A stretch of 12,336 nt of DNA, from contig JBOGGX010000161.1 in the NCBI GenBank assembly GCA_050744245.1, positions 1-12,336 of the forward strand, given 5' to 3'. Every line of letters starts with the position of its first letter. Within the stretch, counting starts at the first letter, position 1. Shown in pieces: positions 5,612 to 12,336 of the stretch. The notes beneath the pieces were generated by a model. That model saw nothing but the letters and a program-made list of their open reading frames with translations. It had not been told where the DNA came from and made no database searches. The translations under genes and the position numbers were made by a program. Origin of the DNA: JBOGGX01 sp050744245 (GTDB lineage: Bacteria; Actinomycetota; Acidimicrobiia; Acidimicrobiales; JBOGGX01).

Positions 5612-5621
5612 GGAGCGACCA

Positions 5622-6635
<1,014 letters not shown>

Positions 6636-6672
6636 CCCCGGCGCCGCGGCGGGGGGGTTGGGAGCCGAGGGG

Positions 6673-7926
6673 ATGCTGACCAGAGCGGGGTGGCTGGTCG
6701 CGGCGGGCGCCATCGGCCTGGTCGCGGCCGGGCGGTTCCTCGGGCTCGAGGAGCTGTTCGTCCTGGGGGCGGCGTGCGGGATCCTCCTGGCCGCGGCGGC
6801 CATCTGGGTGAGCAGGGCCCGGTTCCGACTCGAGGTGGCACGGTCGGTCACGCCCGCCCGGGTCCACGCCGGCAACGCCAGCCGGGTCGATCTCGCCATT
6901 CGCAACGTCGGGACCCGCCGAACCCCCGTGCTGCGCTTCACCGACCCCGTCAGCCGCACCCGCGGCGCCGAGATCCTCATCGCCCCGTTCTCGCCCCTCG
7001 CCAGCACCAACGCCGCCTACCAGCTTCCGACCGACCGCCGAGGGGTGGTGCGGGTCGGACCGCTGCGGGTCGAGGTGTCCGACCCGTTCGGGCTGGCCCG
7101 CACGTCGACCGTGGCCGCGGGCCGGACCGAGGTCATCGTCTACCCACGGATCGACCGCATCGTCCCGTTGCCCCAGACGGCGGGCCACGACCCGCTCGCC
7201 GGCTCGGAGCACCCGACGGCCCTGGGCCGGGCCGGGGAGGACTTCTACGCCTTGCGGCCCTACGTGGTGGGCGACGAGCTCCGGCGGGTGCACTGGCCGA
7301 CCACCGCCCGGCTCGACGAGCTCATGGTCCGCCAGGACGAGCTGCCGTGGCAGGGACGGGTGACCGTGCTGCTCGACGTCAGGCGGCCGGCGCACTCGCC
7401 CGCGTCGCTCGAGCTGTGCATCTCGGCCGCGGCCAGCATCGTCATGGCCAGCTGGAAGCGGCACGACCTGATCCGGCTGCTGTCGTCGGACGGCACCGAC
7501 ACCGGCTTCGGCAGCGACGGCCTCCATGTCGAGGGCATCCTCGAACACCTCGCCGTGCTCGAGTCCGTGCCCATCGGCACCTTCCGCCCGATGATCGCCA
7601 ACCTGGCCAGGACCGGTGGTGGCGGCGCCCTGGTGGCGGTGGTGGCCCACGCCCCGGAGGCCGAGCTGGCCGGGTTGTCCAGGCTCCAGCACGTGTTCGG
7701 CTGGTTCACGCTCGTCGAGTTCGACCGGTCGTCGTGGGACGCCGGCGCCATCGGCCGGCCGCCGCTGGCCACCAGCGGCCACATCGTCGTCACCCGCGAC
7801 CAGCCCTTCGGCCCGGGGTGGAACCAGGCCATGAAGACCCGGACCCGGACGGGTGGCCTGCTCGGACCGGTGGCGGGTGCGCCGGGCGGCCTGCGGCTCC
7901 CTCCGAGCATCTCGAGGTCCCGGTGA
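6673..7926 (+). CDS. DUF58 domain-containing membrane protein
   Basis: A 417-residue protein. Two membrane helices lie at about 5-22 and 28-47, followed by an extracytoplasmic-type beta-rich region (about 50-170), then the DUF58 signature FYALRPYVVGDELRRVHW with TTARLDELMVRQDE (about 190-222) and a VWA-like fold with LLDV (about 233-236). DUF58 proteins are regular partners of MoxR ATPases; the biochemical role is not established. The ATG at 6673 is chosen over a TTG at 6658 because GGAG (6661-6664) lies 8 nt upstream and the helix starts directly after it. The stop overlaps the GTG of the transglutaminase gene (GTGA), so the two are probably coupled. Confidence 0.92.
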   Translation: MLTRAGWLVAAGAIGLVAAGRFLGLEELFVLGAACGILLAAAAIWVSRARFRLEVARSVTPARVHAGNASRVDLAIRNVGTRRTPVLRFTDPVSRTRGAEILIAPFSPLASTNAAYQLPTDRRGVVRVGPLRVEVSDPFGLARTSTVAAGRTEVIVYPRIDRIVPLPQTAGHDPLAGSEHPTALGRAGEDFYALRPYVVGDELRRVHWPTTARLDELMVRQDELPWQGRVTVLLDVRRPAHSPASLELCISAAASIVMASWKRHDLIRLLSSDGTDTGFGSDGLHVEGILEHLAVLESVPIGTFRPMIANLARTGGGGALVAVVAHAPEAELAGLSRLQHVFGWFTLVEFDRSSWDAGAIGRPPLATSGHIVVTRDQPFGPGWNQAMKTRTRTGGLLGPVAGAPGGLRLPPSISRSR

Positions 7927-10301
7927 GGGGGCTCCGTCCGCTGCTGCCGGCGGCCGAGGCCGCCCTGACCGGTGTCACGTTCGTGGTGGTGGTCAGCTTC
8001 TGGCGGCTCTTCGAGACCGGGCCGTTCCTCGGGCCCCTGCTGCTGACCCTGTTGGCCGCGCACGGCACGATGATCGTGACCCGCCGGCTGGGCTGGGAGC
8101 TGTGGGCGGTGGCGCCCGTGGCCGTGGTGGGCGCCGTGCTCAGCCTGACCTGGATCCTCTACCCGGCGACGACCACCTTCCTCCTGCCCGGTCGCAGGAC
8201 CCTGGATGCGGCCTCGACCGACCTGACCGCGGCGTGGGACCTGTTCCAAGTGGTGCGGGCGCCGGCGCCGATCGCCACCGGGTTCCTCCTCGTCGCCGGC
8301 GTCGCCCTGTGGGCGGTGGCGTTCATCGCCGACTGGGCCGCCTTCCGGGTCTGGGTGCCGTTCGAGGCGGTGATCCCGGCGGGCACCGTCTTCGTCTTCG
8401 CCTCGCTGTTCTCGGCGCCGCAGAAGCGGTTCCTGGCCGCCGTCCTGTTCATCGCCGCGGTGCTGGGGTTCGTGCTGCTGCACCGGATCGCCCGCCAGCA
8501 GGCGAGCGCGGCGTGGTTGCCGTCCCACATCCGGGAGGGCGTCGGCGCCCTGCTGGGCACCGGCGCGACCCTTGTCGCGGTGGCGGTGATCGTGGCCGCG
8601 GTGGTGGCGCCGTTCGTACCGGGCGCCAAGTCCGAGGCGCTGATCGACTATCGGGGCGGCGGCGAGGACGGAGGCTCCCGGGTCGTTCTGAGCCCGTTCG
8701 TGTCGATCGAGGCCAAGCTCAATCAGCTCGCCAACGTCGAGATGTTCAGCGTGCGGAGCACCCAGCGGAGCTACTGGCGGCTCACGTCGCTGGACCGGTT
8801 CGACGGGGTGAGCTGGACCTACTCCCGTCCCTTCGACGCGGCGAGCGGTGACCTGCCCCAGTCGGCCGATCCCCCGGCCGGCGGCGTCGAGCAGGCCGTC
8901 CAGGAGTTCAACATCCTCCGCCTGGGCGAGATCTTCATGCCGGCCGCGTACCGGCCGGTCTCGATCCGCGACGAGCGCTACGCCACGCGATGGGAGTCGG
9001 ACTCGGCCACCCTCGTGATCGACGAGGAGTTCGAGGACTCCGACGGCAACCGCTACACCGTGGTCTCCGAGCTTCCGAGGCTCGATGCCGAGGTGCTGCG
9101 GACGGCCGACGACGCGGTGTCCGACGACATGGCCGCGACCTACCTCGCGCTGCCGCTGAGCTTTCCCGGGAGCGTCCAGGAACTGGCCGAGGAGATCGTC
9201 CTGGACCAGGAGACGCAGTACGACCGGGCCCTCGCCCTGCAGAACTACCTGCGCAGCGACCAGTTCACCTACGACCAGAACATCCAGGGTGGTGGGGGGT
9301 CGGCGGCCATCGAGCAGTTCCTTTTCACCACCCGAGCGGGGTTCTGTCAGCAGTTCGCCGGCTCGTTCGCGGCGATGGCCCGCTCGATCGGGCTCCCGGC
9401 CCGGGTCGCCGTCGGGTTCACCACCGGCGAGGAGCGCGAGAGCGACCCGGGCGTGTACCACGTCAGCGGGTCCCACGCCCACACCTGGCCGGAGGTCTAC
9501 CTCGGCCAGTTCGGGTGGGTGCCGTTCGAGCCGACGCCCGGCCGGGGCATCCCCGGCGGCGACAGCTACACGGGGGTGCCGGAGTCGCAGGCCATCCCGG
9601 GCGACCCGACGGCGACGACGGTCCGGCCCAGCGGGGTCGACGACCCGTTCGAAGGCGAGGTCACCGACGCCTCGGCCCCGACCGAGTCGCCGGAGGGCGG
9701 CGGGGCCGAGAGCGCCGCCGCCGACGAGGGCTTCTGGGCGACGATGCGCGACTGGGGCGAGCGGGTGCTGTTCGTCGGCGCGTTCGTCCTCGGTGGCCTG
9801 GCCCTGGCCGTCGGGATCGTGCCCATCGTCCGGCTGCTGCGCCGGGTCAGGCGGCGCCGCCAGGCCGACCGGCCCGGCGAACGGGTGCGGGTGGCATGGG
9901 AGGAGAGCGTGGCGTGGGCCGAGATGCTCGGCGTCATCCACCGGCCGTGGGAGACGCCGGCCGAGTACGCCCGTCGGGCCAGGAGCGCGGTCGACGGTGG
10001 CAGCTTCACCGAGCTGGCCGCCACCATCGGTGCCGCCGACTTCTCCGAGGGCGGCGCCAGCGACGACGACGCGGCCCGGGCCGCCGAGCTGGCGGCCCAC
10101 ATCGGCGGGGAGGCCAGGGAACGGGCCAGCCGCGAACAGCGGTTGCGGGCCTGGTTCGATCCTCGTCCCCCCGAGAGGTGGCCGACGGCCCGGGCGGTCA
10201 GCCGGGTGGCGTCGGACGACTATGAGCCGGTGGCGGCGAACGCCCCGTCGGTGGCCGTCCTCGAACGCACCGACGACCGCAGTCGTAACCCGGCCCGCTG
10301 A
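7923..10301 (+). CDS. Membrane transglutaminase-like protein (TgpA family, C-terminal DUF4129-like)
   Basis: A 792-residue multi-pass protein. Residues 1-232 hold about six or seven membrane helices. An extracytoplasmic region (about 233-610) contains the transglutaminase core: RAGFCQQFAGSFAAMARSIG with catalytic C475, SHAHTWPEVYL with H520, and GWVPFEPTPG where the third triad position is E536 rather than the more usual Asp. An acidic Pro/Ser linker follows, then a single helix (about 616-640), a basic RRVRRRR stop-transfer and a cytoplasmic tail with WEESVAWAEMLG (from about 659), like DUF4129. TgpA-type proteins with MoxR and DUF58 form a conserved envelope module; the substrate is unknown. 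The GTG at 7923 overlaps the DUF58 stop. It ends 7 nt from the convergent DUF3040 gene. Confidence 0.93.
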   Translation: MRGLRPLLPAAEAALTGVTFVVVVSFWRLFETGPFLGPLLLTLLAAHGTMIVTRRLGWELWAVAPVAVVGAVLSLTWILYPATTTFLLPGRRTLDAASTDLTAAWDLFQVVRAPAPIATGFLLVAGVALWAVAFIADWAAFRVWVPFEAVIPAGTVFVFASLFSAPQKRFLAAVLFIAAVLGFVLLHRIARQQASAAWLPSHIREGVGALLGTGATLVAVAVIVAAVVAPFVPGAKSEALIDYRGGGEDGGSRVVLSPFVSIEAKLNQLANVEMFSVRSTQRSYWRLTSLDRFDGVSWTYSRPFDAASGDLPQSADPPAGGVEQAVQEFNILRLGEIFMPAAYRPVSIRDERYATRWESDSATLVIDEEFEDSDGNRYTVVSELPRLDAEVLRTADDAVSDDMAATYLALPLSFPGSVQELAEEIVLDQETQYDRALALQNYLRSDQFTYDQNIQGGGGSAAIEQFLFTTRAGFCQQFAGSFAAMARSIGLPARVAVGFTTGEERESDPGVYHVSGSHAHTWPEVYLGQFGWVPFEPTPGRGIPGGDSYTGVPESQAIPGDPTATTVRPSGVDDPFEGEVTDASAPTESPEGGGAESAAADEGFWATMRDWGERVLFVGAFVLGGLALAVGIVPIVRLLRRVRRRRQADRPGERVRVAWEESVAWAEMLGVIHRPWETPAEYARRARSAVDGGSFTELAATIGAADFSEGGASDDDAARAAELAAHIGGEARERASREQRLRAWFDPRPPERWPTARAVSRVASDDYEPVAANAPSVAVLERTDDRSRNPAR

Positions 10302-10308
10302 GCCGTCA

Positions 10309-10689
10309 TCAGTCGTTGCGCTTGAAGCGGTCGCGCATCTTGCGCCTGGTGTCGCCGACCAGGTTGCGCAGACCGCTGGCCTTCATCGAGCCCGTCATCT
10401 GCTGCCACCCGGCCCGGCCCAGCTTCCTGGCGTTCTGCTCGAACCAGATGGCCGAGACGAGCATGACCAGGAACCCGCCGACGAACGAGACGACCACGTT
10501 GCCATCGAGGAGGGCCCAGACCAATACGCCGACGCCGGCCAGGAAACCGAGGGTGGCCCACTTGATGTTGCGGAACGCGTGCCGGTACAGGGTCGTCGAT
10601 TCGACCTCCCGTGCGAACGCAGGGTCGGTCTCGTAGAACTGCTGCTCGATCTCGTGGAGGATCCGCTGTTCATCCTCGGAAAGCGGCAC
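10309..10689 (-). CDS. DUF3040 small membrane protein
   Basis: A 126-residue protein. PLSEDEQRILHEIEQQF at 2-18 is the hallmark N-terminus of DUF3040, an actinobacterial family. Two membrane helices follow (about 43-61 and 64-83), and a basic C-terminal tail (RRKMRDRFKR) ends it. The function is not established; members often lie near the dcw cluster, dinB and the MoxR operon in actinobacteria, as here. The GTG start at 10689 fits the family N-terminus and is preceded by GAAGGGG about 8 nt upstream. The gene lies 82 nt downstream of dinB on the same strand and ends convergent to the transglutaminase gene. Confidence 0.92.
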   Translation of the reverse strand: MPLSEDEQRILHEIEQQFYETDPAFAREVESTTLYRHAFRNIKWATLGFLAGVGVLVWALLDGNVVVSFVGGFLVMLVSAIWFEQNARKLGRAGWQQMTGSMKASGLRNLVGDTRRKMRDRFKRND

Positions 10690-10771
10690 GCTTCGACCCC
10701 TTCACCACCTGGGACCACCCGTCGGAATCATGTTGGCACAGGACTCGGGAAACGACAACGCGACCGCCCGG

Positions 10772-12022
10772 TCAGGCCCGGTTCACACCGCCGTCGGTGA
10801 GGGCGGCGGGTCCGATGGCCTCGGCGCCGAACCGGCCGCGGATCGAGTCGATCGCTCGGCTGGCGTCGTGCCAGGCCTCGGGGGTGGCGGGCGACTCGCC
10901 CAGCAGGCTGAGCTGGCGGACCCTGCCGTCGCCCAGCCCGCTCACGCTCACCCCGAGGAGCCGGACACCCGGCGCCGGGTCGACCTTGACCAGCAGGCTC
11001 CTGGCCGCCCGGACGATCGCCGGCGCGGTGTCGACCGGCTCGGGCAGCGTGACCGAGCGCGTGATCGTCGTGAAGTCGTGGAACCGCACCTTGACCGTCA
11101 CCGTGCGACCGGCGCGGTGGTTGGCCCGCAGGCGGGAGGCGACGCGCTCGCTCATCCGCAGCGCCTCGACCTCGAGGCTGGCCAGGGTGTGGTGGTCCTC
11201 GGCGAAGGTCTCCTCGTGACCGACCGACTTGATCGGCTGATCGGGAACCACCGGCTGGTCGTCGAGCCCATGGGCCAGGGTCCACAGGTGGATCCCGTGG
11301 GCCGCGCCGAGGCCGGCCACCACCGTCTCCTCGGGCAGATCGGCGAGATCGCCGACGGTGCGCACGCCCCAGCGTTCGAGCTTGGTCATGGTCGCCGGGC
11401 CGACCCCCCACAGGGCCCGCACCGGATGGGCGTGGAGGAACGCGATCGACTCGTCGGGCTCGACGACCCTGACCCCGAGCCCGGGCCTGGGCCCTTCCGG
11501 ACTGGCCCGTGGCTTGGCCGCCTCCGAGGCCAGCTTGGCCAGGAGCTTGTTGCCGGCGACGCCCACCGAACAGGTCAGGTTCTCCTCGTCGACGACCCGC
11601 CGGCGGATCTCGGCGCCGATGGCGGCGCCCGCCCCGAAGAGCCGGCCGGCCCCGGTGACGTCGAGAAAGGCCTCGTCGAACGAGATCGGTTCGACCAACG
11701 GCGTGTAGGAGCGCAGGATGTCCATCACCCGGCCGGACACCTCGCCGTAGTACCGGTGGTCGCCGGGCAGGAACACGGCGTCGGGACACAGCCGACGGGC
11801 CCGGGTGCTCGGCATGCCCGAGTTGATGCCGAAGGCCCTGGCCTCGTAGGAGGCGGCGGCGACCACGCCCCGGTTGCCCTGGCCGCCGACGACGACCGGG
11901 TGGCCGCCGAGCTCTGGCCGCCGGAGCAGCTCGCAGGCGACGAAGAAGGCGTCCATGTCGACGTGCAGGATCGTCCGCTCGGGCTGGTCGCGGTCGCGCT
12001 GGTCGCGGGTGGCGGTCACCAC
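10772..12022 (-). CDS. dinB: DNA polymerase IV (Y-family, DinB)
   Basis: A 416-residue translesion polymerase. HVDMDAFF (20-27) carries the first metal Asp, D22, and the aromatic steric-gate region; YEARAFGINSGMP (59-71) and SFDEAFLDVT (114-123) with D116 and E117 complete the active site. A helix-hairpin-helix (LWGVGPATMTKL) and the little-finger domain follow. QLSLL at 370-374 resembles the beta-clamp binding motif of Pol IV. The enzyme bypasses damaged bases at the replication fork with low fidelity. The start is a GTG at 12022 (a second GTG follows directly); no Shine-Dalgarno is seen. I found no LexA-type operator in the 41-bp gap to the divergent gene, so SOS control is not supported here. 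Confidence 0.96.
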   Translation of the reverse strand: MVTATRDQRDRDQPERTILHVDMDAFFVACELLRRPELGGHPVVVGGQGNRGVVAAASYEARAFGINSGMPSTRARRLCPDAVFLPGDHRYYGEVSGRVMDILRSYTPLVEPISFDEAFLDVTGAGRLFGAGAAIGAEIRRRVVDEENLTCSVGVAGNKLLAKLASEAAKPRASPEGPRPGLGVRVVEPDESIAFLHAHPVRALWGVGPATMTKLERWGVRTVGDLADLPEETVVAGLGAAHGIHLWTLAHGLDDQPVVPDQPIKSVGHEETFAEDHHTLASLEVEALRMSERVASRLRANHRAGRTVTVKVRFHDFTTITRSVTLPEPVDTAPAIVRAARSLLVKVDPAPGVRLLGVSVSGLGDGRVRQLSLLGESPATPEAWHDASRAIDSIRGRFGAEAIGPAALTDGGVNRA

Positions 12023-12028
12023 ATCACT

Positions 12029-12057
12029 TTGGCGCGGATCGCCCGCCTTGGCATGCT
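12029..12057 (+). promoter_or_regulatory. Promoter of the YbaK-like gene (leaderless)
   Basis: TTGGCG (12029-12034) and CATGCT (12052-12057) are spaced by 17 bp. The GTG follows 6 nt after the -10, so the mRNA would start at the start codon. It occupies most of the 41-bp gap to dinB. Confidence 0.5.
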
Positions 12058-12063
12058 CTCCGG

Positions 12064-12336
12064 GTGCATCCCAACGCCGCCGCCGTCGCCCGCGCCGCCG
12101 AGGAACGTGGGCTCCGCATCGAGACCACGGAGTACCCGGACGGCACCAGGACGGCCGACGACGCGGCCAGGGCCATCGGCGTCGAGGTCGGCCAGATCGT
12201 GAAGTCGCTGGTGTTCACCGTCGACGGTCGGGCGGTGCTCGCCCTGGTGTCCGGGGCCAACCGCCTCGACGAGCGGAAGCTGGGCCGGCTCGCAGGCGAG
12301 GGCGCCGAGGGTGCGGGCGGGGGCGGCGGCGAGGGT
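12064..12336 (+). CDS. YbaK/EbsC-family aminoacyl-tRNA deacylase, N-terminal fragment
   Basis: The first 91 codons of a gene that runs off the window. The protein starts MHPNAAAVARAAEERGLRIE and contains FPDGT-like EYPDGTRTADDAARAIGVE (22-40, approximate) and QIVKSLVFTVDGRAVLALVSGANRLDERKL, the typical first half of the YbaK fold with the conserved Lys. Such proteins hydrolyse mischarged tRNAs (for example Cys- or Ala-tRNAPro). The GTG at 12064 has no ribosome site but a promoter ending 6 nt upstream. The last 15 or so residues are almost only Gly, Glu and Ala, unlike the family at this point; this may be a sequencing or assembly fault near the window end. Confidence 0.75.
   Translation, partial: MHPNAAAVARAAEERGLRIETTEYPDGTRTADDAARAIGVEVGQIVKSLVFTVDGRAVLALVSGANRLDERKLGRLAGEGAEGAGGGGGEG

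Noticed and set aside
5082..5621. N-terminal extension of MoxR upstream of 5622
   Set aside because: It would run antisense through the ROK kinase and the divergent promoters, and adds low-complexity sequence absent from the family.
7260..10100. 946-codon open frame on the minus strand
   Set aside because: It lies antisense to DUF58 and the transglutaminase, whose motifs are unambiguous. The translation is low-complexity Arg/Gly/His/Asp of the kind produced by the opposite strand of GC-rich genes.
10270..10312. Bidirectional terminator between the convergent transglutaminase and DUF3040 genes
   Set aside because: Only a 5-bp hairpin (acgac-cgca-gtcgt) within the last codons is visible, with no T-run on either side. 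The 7-nt gap leaves no room for a classical terminator.
12023..12063. LexA/SOS operator upstream of dinB
   Set aside because: I searched the short gap for a TCGAAC-N4-GTTCGA type palindrome and found none.

Overview
This is a very GC-rich window with actinobacterial gene content and signals: a DUF3040 protein, an FtsL with a basic cytoplasmic tail, GTG and TTG starts, TANNNT -10 boxes set for leaderless transcription, and an mraZ-rsmH-ftsL-ftsI division cluster. Protein style (the rsmH Cys-rich segment, the LplA-like and HNH families) suggests a class such as Acidimicrobiia. That placement is an impression from sequence, not a phylogeny.

Region 1 (1-2530, minus strand) is the start of the division and cell-wall (dcw) cluster. 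mraZ is expressed from a promoter overlapped by five 10-bp-spaced MraZ-type boxes. A 282-nt untranslated leader carrying a very long RNA hairpin follows, then rsmH, ftsL and the first 51 codons of ftsI. rsmH/ftsL and ftsL/ftsI overlap by 4 nt, so they are probably translationally coupled.

Region 2 (2529-5422, minus strand) holds a lipoate-protein-ligase-like protein, an HNH nuclease, a small conserved protein of unknown function, a secreted copper-binding lipoprotein (cupredoxin) and a ROK-family sugar kinase. They fall into about three transcription units: ROK kinase; cupredoxin plus small protein; HNH plus ligase.

Region 3 (5622-10301, plus strand) is a MoxR ATPase / DUF58 / membrane transglutaminase operon. 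This trio is widespread; the AAA+ chaperone, the DUF58 protein and the membrane transglutaminase are thought to act together at the envelope. It converges, 7 nt apart, on a minus-strand DUF3040 membrane protein.

Region 4 (10309-12336) holds DUF3040 and DNA polymerase IV (dinB) on the minus strand, then, divergent across 41 bp, the 5' end of a YbaK/EbsC-type aminoacyl-tRNA deacylase gene that runs off the window and ends in suspicious G-rich sequence.

Most of the window is conserved chromosomal housekeeping. I see no CRISPR, tRNA, rRNA, transposase, prophage or defence genes. The strongest unexplained signal is the mraZ-rsmH leader: two 40-nt arms pair at 38 of 40 positions, five of them G-U, enclosing a 66-nt loop with its own hairpin and a possible 29-codon upstream ORF. 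It may belong to the known actinobacterial mraW RNA motif or be something new; a covariance-model search would decide.
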